Shown here one piece after another: positions 18,770 to 28,192 of a stretch of DNA of 64,000 nt. Positions within the stretch are counted from its first letter, which is position 1, and the number at the start of each line of letters is the position of its first letter. A model generated the notes under the pieces. It saw nothing but the letters and a program-made list of their open reading frames with translations, did no database searches and was not told where the DNA came from. Origin of the DNA: Parapedobacter pyrenivorans_A (GTDB lineage Bacteria > Bacteroidota > Bacteroidia > Sphingobacteriales > Sphingobacteriaceae); NCBI RefSeq assembly GCF_041925275.1, contig NZ_JBHEUZ010000001.1, forward strand, positions 1 to 64,000, in the 5' to 3' direction. The position numbers and the translations under genes were made by a program.

Positions 18770-19231
18770 TCATCCCCGAAAAAGACGCCTGTCAAAGGGG
18801 AATTTTACCAGCGAATCAATTTTAATATCGGCAAAATCCGGATGCTTCGGGTTAATCAAGTAATTAAAATCGCCCGGTGTAACTACCGAGGGTATTTTTA
18901 ATACGGCATAGGTAGCATCTGCTACGAAGGTATCCCCAATCCGTTGGGTTGAAAGTGGATGGGGAAATGTATTCCAGTTGTTTGGCAGTTCATTTTCCGC
19001 GAGTTCGTCTATCGCCATGTCGTCCGGAATGTATACCGACATCATCAGGTAATCAGAAGGCAACGATGCTAACGTGAGATGGACGGCCACTTCGGCCATC
19101 GCCAACGACCGGTTCCCTGCTGTGTATATCAGCTCTACCCCAATGGAATTCCATCGTGCACCGCGCAACGCGGCCCCTTTGCCGGATAATGAGGACGAGA
19201 ATTTCTCGCGGACCAGCCTAAAAACAACCAT
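18770..19231 (-). CDS. RES domain toxin (NAD-degrading type II toxin)
   Basis: 153 residues covering a full RES domain. RES toxins of characterised pairs degrade NAD+ and arrest growth. The expected conserved residues are visible: Arg26 in GARWNSIG, Tyr36 in IYTAGN and Glu47 in MAEVAVH, so the toxin looks active. The C-terminus (KIPSVVTPGDFNYLINPKHPDF) is typical of the family. Its start lies 1 nt after the antitoxin stop; the pair is transcribed in the order antitoxin, toxin. It sits downstream of recQ with its own promoter. Confidence 0.92.
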   Translation of the reverse strand: MVVFRLVREKFSSSLSGKGAALRGARWNSIGVELIYTAGNRSLAMAEVAVHLTLASLPSDYLMMSVYIPDDMAIDELAENELPNNWNTFPHPLSTQRIGDTFVADATYAVLKIPSVVTPGDFNYLINPKHPDFADIKIDSLVKFPFDRRLFRG

Positions 19232-19232
19232 A

Positions 19233-19718
19233 CTATACGAAAATACCGTGGTTGATATGCGTAAGTTCTTTTAAGACAAGTTCCTTGCCGTATGAATCTT
19301 TCAAGAGCTCCAGGGGTTTCTTGTTTCCGAGTGCATAATTGGCCGTATGGAGCCACTGCTTGAATAGCTCGGCATCACCGAATATCTCCAACCCCTCGCG
19401 GGTAACCTCGGCCAACTCCATGATCTTCTCGGAATGCAGTGTCTTGAAATAACGGTTTTCCATTTTATAACGGTTGAGTGTTTTCGTGGAAAGCTCAAGG
19501 AAAGCAGCCCATTCGCTTTCGGTAAAAGGTGTAATACGCTGTATCTGCTCAAAAAAACGATAGGATATGCCGCTTTGTACCACCGTAGTCATCATCAACC
19601 GATCTGTAAAAAGCTCATTAAAGGTTGGCGGATCACTGGCTAGCGTAAGGTAACCATCGGCATCAAACTCTTTGAAGATATTCCTTATTTCATGATCTAA
19701 TTGCTTGCCGTATGTCAT
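19233..19718 (-). CDS. Xre/MbcA/ParS-type antitoxin of the RES pair
   Basis: 161 residues. The middle part (RITPFTESEWAAFLELSTKTLNRY, about 61-85) fits the N-terminal Xre-like DNA-binding helices of RES antitoxins. The C-terminal part (about 110-161, with FGDAELFKQWL and GNKKPLELL) is the DUF2384 toxin-binding domain. The first 50 residues are an extra N-terminal segment. As in known pairs it should neutralise the toxin and repress its own promoter. A dyad directly over the -7 box, 24 nt or so upstream of the start, is the obvious operator. Confidence 0.9.
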   Translation of the reverse strand: MTYGKQLDHEIRNIFKEFDADGYLTLASDPPTFNELFTDRLMMTTVVQSGISYRFFEQIQRITPFTESEWAAFLELSTKTLNRYKMENRYFKTLHSEKIMELAEVTREGLEIFGDAELFKQWLHTANYALGNKKPLELLKDSYGKELVLKELTHINHGIFV

Positions 19719-19740
19719 GGAAACCCCTCTTTTTATAAAT

Positions 19741-19778
19741 ATGTCTTCAAATTTAAGACATTTTTCTCGGTTTTCAAA
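19741..19778 (-). promoter_or_regulatory. Promoter with overlapping operator for the Xre/RES pair
   Basis: On the minus strand TTTG (complement of 19775-19778), 19 nt, then TAAATTTG (19748-19755) matches the Bacteroidota consensus fully. An inverted repeat ATGTCTT (19741-19747) and AAGACAT (19755-19761) frames the -7 box, so a bound dimer would block polymerase. The -33 element starts right against the recQ stop codon. Confidence 0.75.
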
Positions 19779-21665
19779 TCATTTTAGATAATATTTATCA
19801 CCGTTCACTTTCAGTCGTCCCTCATCCAACCGTTTGCGGATAAATGCCAAACGGGTTGCCTCATCACCCGATTTGAGCCCCAACACCAGTTGGTCTATGT
19901 TCAGCGGCCCATCCGAAAGCAACTCTGCCAGCTCAGCCATGAGCCGTTCTTCCACATGCTCAAATTTATTCCGCACCAGGCACCGGTCGCAGATACCACA
20001 TGGCTTGGAATTGTCTTCGTTAAAATACGCCAGGAGTTGCCGGCTTCGGCAATCAGCTCCATCGAGGTAAGCGAAAACAGCTTCCAATTGGCCTTGTTTG
20101 ATCGCTTTCCGTTCACGGATATAGACGTTATCGATATGCAGCCGTTTACTGTCTATCCTAGCCCGTACAAATTGCAATTTCGGGCTGTCGGTTTGCGGCA
20201 GATAAGACAAGATTTCCATCTGCTGTAGATATCCAAGCATGTCGACGATAGCGAAACGTTGTTTCCCCATCCGCTTGGCCAATTCGTATTCACGGATGGG
20301 CACAAAATCGTCAAACGCACCACCATGGCTGCGGAGAATGGTCTTAATCAATCCATCATAGGCTGCATTTTCCACTTGAAATCTGTATAGATCCTGCTGG
20401 TTTGCCTCAAATTTCACCCGCGAGGGTATGTATACCGATTCGGTCACGCTGATCCATCCGTCGCGTTCGAGGAACTTCAACGCCTGGAGTACCATCACGA
20501 CGTCTAATTTATAACGGTAGCAAAAGTCGGCTACGTCAAAATCCAGTGTCACCCCCACTCCCGCCCCATGGGCCAATTGGTAATAATTGGCCAAGTGCTG
20601 ATAGACCTGTTTGATGTAGTCGACCGACGGAAAACTCAGGGCATGGTTTTTCAACAGCTGGTTGCGGTCGCTTTGGTGATAAAGCAGCACCGCATAGGCT
20701 CTCTTGCCGTCGCGGCCCGCCCGTCCGGCCTCCTGGTAATAAGCTTCGAGCGAATCGGGGATATCGAGGTGGATGACAAATCGTACATCCGATTTGTCGA
20801 TCCCCATGCCGAAGGCATTGGTAGCCACGATAACGCCGGTATCCCCTGCCTTCCACGCTTCCTGCTTGCGCATCCGTTCAGCGTTTTCCAAACCAGCGTG
20901 GTAGAAGTCGGCCGATATGCCCTCATTGAGCAAAATACGGGTAGTTTCCTGCGTTTCCCGCCTATTGCGCACGTATATGATGCCACTTCCCCGCAACTTC
21001 CGGATAATACGCAGCATACGGCCCTGTTTATCTTCCTCTTCGAAAGCCATGTATGCAAGATTTTCGCGCGCGAAACTTCCCCGCAATACATTCTTCACGG
21101 AAAATAGGAGCTGCGCTTGGATATCATCTACCACCCGGGCCGTAGCGGTGGCCGTGAGCGCGAGGAAAGGCACACCGGGATGTAGGGCACGTAATGTGGC
21201 GATATGGAGGTACGACGGCCGGAAATCATATCCCCACTGGGAGATACAATGGGCCTCATCCACCGTAAGGAGGTTAACCTTCATGTGGCGTATACGCTCT
21301 TGTACCAACTCACTGCCCAATCGCTCAGGCGAGAGATAAAGGAACTTGATAGGGCCATAAATGCAATTGTCAAGTGCGATATCCACCTCACGTTTGGCCA
21401 TTCCCGAAAAAATAGCCACCGCTTTTATACCTTTGGCCTGCAGGTTTTCCACCTGGTCCTTCATCAACGCGATGAGTGGTGTCACCACGATACATATTCC
21501 ATCCCTCATCAACGCGGGCACCTGGAAGCATACGGACTTACCCCCTCCTGTAGGCATCAGCGCGAGGGTATCATGGCCAGCCAATACCGACCGGATGACC
21601 TCCTCCTGCATAGGCCGAAACGACTCATGCTTCCAGTATTTCCGGAGTACGTCTACACTATTCAT
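19779..21665 (-). CDS. recQ: ATP-dependent DNA helicase RecQ family
   Basis: 3'-5' DNA helicase of 628 residues. SF2 motifs: Walker A PTGGGKS (Lys43), the DEAH box in LLTVDEAHCISQWGYDF, LTATATARV, and the helicase C part with IIYVRNRRETQE and QEAGRAGRDG. A RecQ-Ct zinc-binding region follows (AYFNEDNSKPCGICDRC). It is shorter than E. coli RecQ, and a clear HRDC domain is not seen. The start is ATG 21665, which overlaps the ComEC stop as ATGA; a longer frame to 21755 would add a glycine-rich stretch read from inside comEC. Last gene of the ComEC operon, which suggests a role with incoming or recombining DNA. Confidence 0.94.
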   Translation of the reverse strand: MNSVDVLRKYWKHESFRPMQEEVIRSVLAGHDTLALMPTGGGKSVCFQVPALMRDGICIVVTPLIALMKDQVENLQAKGIKAVAIFSGMAKREVDIALDNCIYGPIKFLYLSPERLGSELVQERIRHMKVNLLTVDEAHCISQWGYDFRPSYLHIATLRALHPGVPFLALTATATARVVDDIQAQLLFSVKNVLRGSFARENLAYMAFEEEDKQGRMLRIIRKLRGSGIIYVRNRRETQETTRILLNEGISADFYHAGLENAERMRKQEAWKAGDTGVIVATNAFGMGIDKSDVRFVIHLDIPDSLEAYYQEAGRAGRDGKRAYAVLLYHQSDRNQLLKNHALSFPSVDYIKQVYQHLANYYQLAHGAGVGVTLDFDVADFCYRYKLDVVMVLQALKFLERDGWISVTESVYIPSRVKFEANQQDLYRFQVENAAYDGLIKTILRSHGGAFDDFVPIREYELAKRMGKQRFAIVDMLGYLQQMEILSYLPQTDSPKLQFVRARIDSKRLHIDNVYIRERKAIKQGQLEAVFAYLDGADCRSRQLLAYFNEDNSKPCGICDRCLVRNKFEHVEERLMAELAELLSDGPLNIDQLVLGLKSGDEATRLAFIRKRLDEGRLKVNGDKYYLK

Positions 21666-23806
21666 GGCTTGGGAAATTCCAATGGCCAAACATACGCAAA
21701 ATTGTCTTTCAACACATATACAGGAACCGCCGCCGCCTCGGCCGCCGCCTTCCATCGGGCGATGGTCGCATCGTCATTGGTGCCATCCAGCACTAATTGC
21801 CTGCAATCAACGGTTTCCATCAACGCGGCCAATGACACCGATGGATTGTTACGCAAGATAACGACATCGGCTTTCAGTTGCCCATCGTACGTACCACTTC
21901 CGTCGTAAACCATGAACCGGGTGTTCCCAAATTGCAGAATGCCCCCTTTCGCATACACTTGTTGATCCAGGTATACGCTGTCGTATGCCATAAAATGGAT
22001 AGCATCTATGGAGGCATGGGCCTCAAGTGCAGGCAATACGGAATAGCCGATGGTACGGTCATCGATAGATGGCAGATCGGTGTATAGCCACGCATGCTTT
22101 TGATTGACAAGGCCAATGGCGAGGTTGCGACGGACGTTGAACACAATGGCTTGCCGGCCAGCATCGTTGAACACAATCGGAAACGACGCGCATACCAGCA
22201 ATGTGACAGACACTAGCGCACTGTAGAACCAATGTTTGTGCCGAACCATGATGGCCATCGCCATCGACACAATCAGCAGGTAAACCAACAACGATTCCCA
22301 CCAAGTAACCCAGATACCGCGGATGCTGGCCATGGGTAATTGCTCCATATATTCCAGCGAGGCATTGGTTACCAAGATAAGTTTTTCTAACGCTACCCCT
22401 ATCCACGATGCCAGTTGGCCTGTGGGTACGATTAGCAATGCAAATCCGACATACATGATGGCACTCGCCGGCAATACGATAAACAGGTTGGCCGGAAGAA
22501 AATACAATGGAAATTGGTGAAAATAATAGGCCGCCAACGGACCGGCTCCGGCTTGGGCCCCGATTGACATCCCGATGTAGTCCGTTATGGGCCGCACAAA
22601 CCGATTGCCCACAGGGAAGAGATAACGCAATACGGGGTGTACGGAAACGATGCCTAGTACAGCCAAGTAAGAAAGCTGGAATCCGATGTCGGCGATGAAG
22701 GCTGGCTCATACAGCAGGAGAAAAAATGCCGATGCCGCGATGCTATTGTAAATACGGTTCTGTTGCCCGAATATAGTGGCTGCCATCACAAAGCTCACCA
22801 TGATGGATGCGCGCAGTACCGGCGGCGAGAATCCAGTCAACAATGCATATCCCCACACGGCAAGCAATAAGAACAGGAACTTGGTTACCCGCCACCCTCT
22901 GCTCCGATCCATCCACCACAATAAGTTGGTCAACAACCAGAACACGACAACGACGTGCATCCCCGACACGCTTAGTACATGGATAGTACCCGTATTGGAG
23001 AATGCCTGTACCAATCTTTCACTCATGTCAGCCCGATATCCTAAAATCAACGCGGAGGCAACGGAATAGGCATCCCGATCGGGGATGTATGCCGAAAACT
23101 TAGCGACCATCCGTTGGCGTAACGCCAAAGCATATGCAATAAGCGGATTGCCCTTCCCACTATCCATTTTTTTCAGTTGGTCCATTGCCAGGTAATCCCG
23201 GTGCCATATATTCTTGCCAGCGAGGTAGCGCCGGTAATCCAATTCGCCGGGGTTGTATGGCGGCGGAACCGCTTCATATTCCGTTGGAATGAGGAGCTCA
23301 TCGCCGTATCGCAAAGATTCAACCATCAGGCTATCATCCGCCTGGACGGTAAGCATCAGCTTCCCCGTCACATCGTACAGCCCATTATCACCGTAAGCCT
23401 GCGTAACCACGAAAGGAAACCTAATTTGGCGGCCACGTACCACCGGTTCGTCGGCGACCAATCCCAACAGCCCCTTGGATTTGAAATGACTGAAATGCGT
23501 CCGATCGATCGCCGGATCCGTTTGCCAGACCAATAGGCAGCCAACCATGCTCCATGCAAACAGGACAAGCCCCCCCATGGCTCCGTAGTAGCGATGCCGA
23601 CGTAACCGCGTAATGCACCGAATAGTTACAAATACCACAACCACTATACCCAAGGCAACCAAACCCAAGGTATAAAGCAGCCTCGTTGGGTCCGCAGCGC
23701 AACCTCCGCCGATACCGACCAGCAAAGCCAGCAGGAACCGTACAAAAGGCGCATGGCCAATGTACACGCGATTACCGTATGCGTTGGATGCCCCTAAAAA
23801 CGCCAT
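21662..23806 (-). CDS. comEC: ComEC/Rec2 family competence membrane protein
   Basis: 714 residues. Hydrophobic N-terminal helices and a DUF4131-like region (about 25-200) are followed by the Competence domain with many helices (about 225-520, for example DAYSVASALILGYRADM and VLSVSGMHVVVVFWLL). In transformable bacteria ComEC carries single-stranded DNA across the inner membrane. The C-terminal region (about 560-714) lacks an HxHxDH metal site, so the metallo-beta-lactamase nuclease domain of firmicute forms is absent or degenerate, as in many Bacteroidota. Its start overlaps the HhH gene by 13 nt and its stop overlaps recQ by 4 nt: translation is probably coupled. Confidence 0.92.
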   Translation of the reverse strand: MAFLGASNAYGNRVYIGHAPFVRFLLALLVGIGGGCAADPTRLLYTLGLVALGIVVVVFVTIRCITRLRRHRYYGAMGGLVLFAWSMVGCLLVWQTDPAIDRTHFSHFKSKGLLGLVADEPVVRGRQIRFPFVVTQAYGDNGLYDVTGKLMLTVQADDSLMVESLRYGDELLIPTEYEAVPPPYNPGELDYRRYLAGKNIWHRDYLAMDQLKKMDSGKGNPLIAYALALRQRMVAKFSAYIPDRDAYSVASALILGYRADMSERLVQAFSNTGTIHVLSVSGMHVVVVFWLLTNLLWWMDRSRGWRVTKFLFLLLAVWGYALLTGFSPPVLRASIMVSFVMAATIFGQQNRIYNSIAASAFFLLLYEPAFIADIGFQLSYLAVLGIVSVHPVLRYLFPVGNRFVRPITDYIGMSIGAQAGAGPLAAYYFHQFPLYFLPANLFIVLPASAIMYVGFALLIVPTGQLASWIGVALEKLILVTNASLEYMEQLPMASIRGIWVTWWESLLVYLLIVSMAMAIMVRHKHWFYSALVSVTLLVCASFPIVFNDAGRQAIVFNVRRNLAIGLVNQKHAWLYTDLPSIDDRTIGYSVLPALEAHASIDAIHFMAYDSVYLDQQVYAKGGILQFGNTRFMVYDGSGTYDGQLKADVVILRNNPSVSLAALMETVDCRQLVLDGTNDDATIARWKAAAEAAAVPVYVLKDNFAYVWPLEFPKP

Positions 23807-25842
23807 CTTAGTTGCACTTTGATGTCCGACCGCCTATTGCCCGCTATCGCATCCAAACCACTCCCCACCTCATCAACATCCCGGTAAATAAAGGTAGCAT
23901 ACCGTAGCCAGATGTCTACCTGCCGCGCCATACGGCAACGTGCGTTGACGTAAGCACGTATACCATCGTTGTGATACATGGGGAAGGAATATCCGTACAA
24001 CACGTCGTTCTCATAAGCATACATACGCGCGTTGTAACCTGGAATGCCGAACACGGCCAACCGTGCATTGCCGCTCAGCCTACCGGCAATGGGCTTATAA
24101 ATAACGTCGTGGTACGCCAACAGTCCCAATTCGGCTGTCTCCCCCTCCTTTTGGTAGTGGGAGAGCTCAAAGCGACTGCGCATCGTCCAACGAGCACCAA
24201 ACTTGTATTGGCCACTCAAACGTACCTGCTGGTGCCGTACATCGGCGACAAACCGATGGGGTTGTTCCATCGCTGCGTTTTCCGAGCGCTGCCGATAACG
24301 GTAGCGCACAGAAATATTTGCTTTTTTATACCAGGTATAAGTAAATTGGCTCATCATATCCACTCCGTGGGATGGTGCATCGACACGATACTTCAGCCAA
24401 GGAAATCGGAAGAAATCAGCGTACACCGTCCATTCCACTTTCCGATTGGGGTGGAATACCAAACCGGCATAAAACCCGCGCTCGTTGACAGCGCTGCTCC
24501 CAGCGGCAAGTCCTTGGCTAAAAAACGAATGGTAGTTGCGCTGGTAGTTTCGGTAATGCAAGGCCAGTGACAGGTGGTGATGCAATGTTGCGATCAGCCC
24601 CTGCATAACAGCAAAACCACCGCCGCGGCTGTACGCAGCCTCGCCGAAAAGATAAACTCCACGCCATGAATGATGATAATAGAAACTGGTATTCAACAAT
24701 TCATCGCCCCGAAATGCATATCGATTACGAAGCAGCGGCTGCGGGTCGATTGCCGTGTTGAGCCGGGTGTAATAGGCCAGTAGGCCGGTACGGAGCCGCG
24801 CCCGCTGATACAATGCATTGGCTCCCGACACCCACTGTTGCACGGCATGGCGGTTCGCAACCTCGGTTGGCGTACGGTGCAACCCGGTCTGACCTAGCGA
24901 ACTGGTTTCCATTTGGCCATCATCCGCCGGCACAACCGACCCATCGATGCCACGCCAGGAAAAAAAAGGGGTAACCTCCAATTTCCCCAACATTACCGCC
25001 GCCGCGACGCCTCGCAAAAACATCGTTTCATTCGATGATGTATATGGCTGCAGTCCTGTCGCCTGTTTCGCAATGCCCTGTAGCATGGCGCCCTTACCGA
25101 AACCCAAGCCATTCCACATGGCCAACCCCTGCCCGAATTGCAGTGCATAGTCGCCTACCACCACATCCCGCAACCTGCCCTGGCTGCGTAGGTAAATGCT
25201 TCCTGAATAAAAATCGAAACCATGCCGCTGCGCACCATGGAAAAACGCTTCACCCGCGTCCTTTTTCATATTGAGGGCGACCCGCAGGTCGCTACCGTAT
25301 TGATACCGATAGCGAACGAACACCTGGTCTGGGCTACCGAGATACCGCGAACGACCGGTATCCGTAACCGCATATCCCTGCCGCCGTTGCAGCGTACGGC
25401 CATACCTCACCATTAGATCGTGCACCCCGGCTCGGAGCAATTCGCCGACACCTGTACCAGACAATGGAGACGTCTCCCTCACCGTTACGTACGGCAATAG
25501 CAAACGAAGCAATTCCACATCCAGCCCATCAATTGCCTGCAGCTCTTGGATAGCGACGAACGCTCCCGAGCGGCGGCGGTGTTCCAACAAATTGTCGATA
25601 AACAGCGGGGGTACAAACTGGAGTTCCCTTAATTCACTCCCGTCGGTACGATTAAGGTCGATAGGGTGTTGCTTATAGTGATACAATCGGTCAGCGAGGT
25701 CCGAGAAATCGAAGTCTTCTCCCAAATCCTCCGCTATTAATTCGGTCAAACGCTCTACAAGCACCTCCACGTCCGTTTGAGCAGAAGCGTTGTAGGCCAG
25801 GGAGAGCCCTATGGCTAGCATGAATATTTTACTGAAACGCAT
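23794..25842 (-). CDS. Outer-membrane protein with N-terminal helix-hairpin-helix (ComEA-like) domain
   Basis: 682 residues. The signal peptide is MRFSKIFMLAIGLSL to about residue 22 (ASAQ). After it comes a predicted periplasmic part with tandem HhH motifs (LRELQFVPPLFIDNLL and FVAIQELQAIDGLD, about 70-130), the fold ComEA uses to hold DNA. The remaining 530 or so residues are alternating, aromatic-rich beta strands ending in ...VQLRWRF with a terminal Phe, typical of an outer-membrane barrel. The start at 25842 places the signal peptide correctly; 25869 is an alternative. It overlaps the PorV-like gene by 14 nt and comEC by 13 nt. Inferred role: DNA-binding outer-membrane part of an uptake machine. 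Confidence 0.85.
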   Translation of the reverse strand: MRFSKIFMLAIGLSLAYNASAQTDVEVLVERLTELIAEDLGEDFDFSDLADRLYHYKQHPIDLNRTDGSELRELQFVPPLFIDNLLEHRRRSGAFVAIQELQAIDGLDVELLRLLLPYVTVRETSPLSGTGVGELLRAGVHDLMVRYGRTLQRRQGYAVTDTGRSRYLGSPDQVFVRYRYQYGSDLRVALNMKKDAGEAFFHGAQRHGFDFYSGSIYLRSQGRLRDVVVGDYALQFGQGLAMWNGLGFGKGAMLQGIAKQATGLQPYTSSNETMFLRGVAAAVMLGKLEVTPFFSWRGIDGSVVPADDGQMETSSLGQTGLHRTPTEVANRHAVQQWVSGANALYQRARLRTGLLAYYTRLNTAIDPQPLLRNRYAFRGDELLNTSFYYHHSWRGVYLFGEAAYSRGGGFAVMQGLIATLHHHLSLALHYRNYQRNYHSFFSQGLAAGSSAVNERGFYAGLVFHPNRKVEWTVYADFFRFPWLKYRVDAPSHGVDMMSQFTYTWYKKANISVRYRYRQRSENAAMEQPHRFVADVRHQQVRLSGQYKFGARWTMRSRFELSHYQKEGETAELGLLAYHDVIYKPIAGRLSGNARLAVFGIPGYNARMYAYENDVLYGYSFPMYHNDGIRAYVNARCRMARQVDIWLRYATFIYRDVDEVGSGLDAIAGNRRSDIKVQLRWRF

Positions 25843-26626
25843 ACCCGACACCGATTTGTGGCGATACACCCAACCGTGGGTGGAACGTTACCGCTGCATC
25901 AAGTAGAAACTGCTGCCACCGGAGACCAAAACCACCATATTGCTGCAAGGGGTTGACAGATACCCCTCCACGCAAACATAAAATATTGCCAATCCAATAG
26001 GCGACGCCCAAGTGCCCGTCCAAACCGTCCTCCACCCGATAAGCCACATCGGCTGCGACGGTAACCGCCGCAAGTGGATAGCTAAAACCCACCTTTAGAT
26101 AAGACGGAATGGTGCCATACACCGCAGCTCCGTAGTCAGCATCGCCCACATTGGTATACTGTAGTCCGATCGTGCTGCCCCATTCGAAATGATATTGAAT
26201 CCCTATATCAACGGAAAAAGAATGGGCACTTAAATAATTTGGAATATAAAGTTGATGGTAACCTGCTGCCATTCCCACGGATAGACTGGAACCAAACCGC
26301 TTAGCGAAAGCCATCCCGCCCTTAGTATCGTGGTATGCCCCTTCTATGCCATGGCGGCGCACCATTGCCGCCCATGTACCCAGCTGTGTGGGTATGCCCA
26401 GCAAAGCCGATTGAGTGGTAATATCGGTTGTGAGAAAGTGGTGTTGGTAATCAACGCTCAAGGCAATACCATGCAGACCGGCTAACCCCGCCGGATTGGC
26501 CGTTATGCTGTATATCCCCTCAAGGGCAGTGCCCGTCTGCCCCATCGCTTGGTAGCTCGGGCCGACATAGGTTTGGGCGAAGCTTTCACAGGAGATTAGG
26601 AGGAGTATAAGGCACCTTCCAACCAT
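25829..26626 (-). CDS. PorV/FadL-like outer-membrane beta-barrel protein
   Basis: 265 residues. A signal peptide (MVGRCLILLLISCESFAQ) is followed by a barrel pattern. The opening YQAMGQTGTALEGIYSITANPAGLAGL is the conserved start seen in PorV/PorQ and related FadL-like proteins of Bacteroidota. PorV is the shuttle of type IX secretion; this one is shorter, and its job is not known. The start is ATG 26626, because the longer frame from 26683 runs through the upstream terminator hairpin and spoils the signal peptide. It heads the operon with the HhH protein, ComEC and RecQ. No exact -7 box was found just upstream. Confidence 0.78.
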   Translation of the reverse strand: MVGRCLILLLISCESFAQTYVGPSYQAMGQTGTALEGIYSITANPAGLAGLHGIALSVDYQHHFLTTDITTQSALLGIPTQLGTWAAMVRRHGIEGAYHDTKGGMAFAKRFGSSLSVGMAAGYHQLYIPNYLSAHSFSVDIGIQYHFEWGSTIGLQYTNVGDADYGAAVYGTIPSYLKVGFSYPLAAVTVAADVAYRVEDGLDGHLGVAYWIGNILCLRGGVSVNPLQQYGGFGLRWQQFLLDAAVTFHPRLGVSPQIGVGYAFQ

Positions 26627-26651
26627 GACGGTCAAAATAGCAAATTTTACT

Positions 26652-26699
26652 AAATAAAAAAAACGTGCACACAAGATAAACAACTTGGATGCACGTTTT
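26652..26699 (-). terminator. Intrinsic terminator after the MocA-type oxidoreductase gene
   Basis: On the minus strand arms AAAACGTGCA (complement of 26690-26699) and TGCACGTTTT (complement of 26660-26669) flank a 20-nt loop and lead into a long T tract. It separates the sugar-metabolism pair from the PorV-like/ComEC operon. Confidence 0.85.
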
Positions 26700-26719
26700 C
26701 GAGATAAGGAGCCTACAGA

Positions 26720-28144
26720 TTACACTTGGTAGTATTGTTCCCAACCCTTACGTGGCGGCGGACCAATCAACAAATCATTGGCTACATTGTTATTTGTGAT
26801 CCGCTTTTTCTTCCGGTCAAATTCCAACTTCGTGTTAAGGTGCTGCGCCATGACACCCAACGAAAACACCTGGCTCAACGGCCCAGAGATTTCAAACCGC
26901 GATCGTGTTTTCTCCTCACCCTTGCAGGCTTTCAGAAAATTAGCGAAGTGATTGGACGGGCTCACCGGTACTTCTGGTAAGCGCGATGACATATCCTTGG
27001 CCTTCTCCTCAGGTATAATGGAGAGTGTGCTGCCGTGGGAACCACCCTTGAACGTTAGTTCTTTGCCATAAATGATTTTTCCGGGATTTAATTTCACCGG
27101 TTCGATGTCGCCCGTGCTGGGCGGCGGAATATTGGGGTCCAGACCGGACACCCCATATCCTTCTGGAATGGGCGGCAGGTTATCCAGCCCATCGTACCAC
27201 GTGATATCAAGCGCTGGCATACGTTTACGTTTCGGAAACCGGAACACAATCGTGGATGACATCGGGAAGAAAAAGTCATTATGGCCGGTAGCCTTCGTAC
27301 ATTCCACCTCGTAGGGCAACCCGAGATCCAGGAACTCATGGGCGGTATCGATAATATGGGCACCCCAATCGCCCAACGCGCCCATACCGAAGTCGTACCA
27401 GCAGCGCCACTGCCCGTTGATGTAATCGTGGTTATAGTCGTGTTGTTTCGCTATCGCCGAGTGCCAAAGGTCCCAGTCCAGCGAGTCTGGAATCCGCTCG
27501 GCTGGTGGAAATGACTTGATATTCGGGTCCCATCCATGCCAACGGCGCGGAGAGTTCATATGGGCGGTGATGGCGGTTACATCCTTGATGATACCAGCAT
27601 CCACCCATGCCTTGAATTGGAAATAGTTGGCCTCCGAATGGCCCTGGTTCCCCATTTGTGTAACTACCTTGTTGTATTTTCGGGCGGCTTGCATCAGCAA
27701 CTCACATTCTTGGAATGTACGGGCAAGCGGCTTCTCCACATAGACATGCTTGCCTAACCCCATAGCGTGCATGGTGATGGGGAAATGCGAATGGTCGGGC
27801 ACCCCGATGGATACGGCTTCGATTTCATTTCCCATCTTATCAAACATTTGACGGAAATCTTGGAAGCGTGGCACATCGGGGAATTTCTTCAGTATATCTA
27901 CCGTATGTGGCGCTCCCATATCCACGTCGCACAGTGCGACGATATTGGCTAAGCCAGTGGCGTACAAATCGCCGATGATCTGCGCACCCCGATTGCCGAT
28001 ACCGATACACGCCAAGTTAACACGTTCGTTGGGAGCGGCCAGTTTCGGCTTTGCCGCTAGCAAACCGGGAGCGACGGCCGCGGCGGCCGAAGCCAGCATA
28101 GCTTGCTTGAGGAATATCCTCCTCGAATATTCATACTTATTCAT
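26720..28144 (-). CDS. Exported Gfo/Idh/MocA-family oxidoreductase
   Basis: 474 residues. A twin-arginine signal (YSRRIFLKQAMLASAAAAVAPGLLA) sends the folded, cofactor-loaded enzyme to the periplasm. The Rossmann motif is present as VNLACIGIGNRGAQI, and the catalytic strand has YVEKPLARTFQEC with the usual EKP lysine. The C-terminal half is the MocA alpha/beta domain. The family acts on sugars or inositols with NAD(P); the substrate here is unknown. It lies 48 nt after the isomerase gene, in the same direction. The Tat signal on both suggests that they handle one sugar pathway outside the cytoplasm. Confidence 0.92.
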   Translation of the reverse strand: MNKYEYSRRIFLKQAMLASAAAAVAPGLLAAKPKLAAPNERVNLACIGIGNRGAQIIGDLYATGLANIVALCDVDMGAPHTVDILKKFPDVPRFQDFRQMFDKMGNEIEAVSIGVPDHSHFPITMHAMGLGKHVYVEKPLARTFQECELLMQAARKYNKVVTQMGNQGHSEANYFQFKAWVDAGIIKDVTAITAHMNSPRRWHGWDPNIKSFPPAERIPDSLDWDLWHSAIAKQHDYNHDYINGQWRCWYDFGMGALGDWGAHIIDTAHEFLDLGLPYEVECTKATGHNDFFFPMSSTIVFRFPKRKRMPALDITWYDGLDNLPPIPEGYGVSGLDPNIPPPSTGDIEPVKLNPGKIIYGKELTFKGGSHGSTLSIIPEEKAKDMSSRLPEVPVSPSNHFANFLKACKGEEKTRSRFEISGPLSQVFSLGVMAQHLNTKLEFDRKKKRITNNNVANDLLIGPPPRKGWEQYYQV

Positions 28145-28192
28145 CTATAACTGATTTATGGTGGAATTAATTAATTTTACAATATCGTGCCA

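Noticed and set aside
21666..21755. N-terminal glycine-rich extension of RecQ
   Set aside because: It would be read from inside comEC in another frame; the ATGA overlap at 21665 gives a normal RecQ start.
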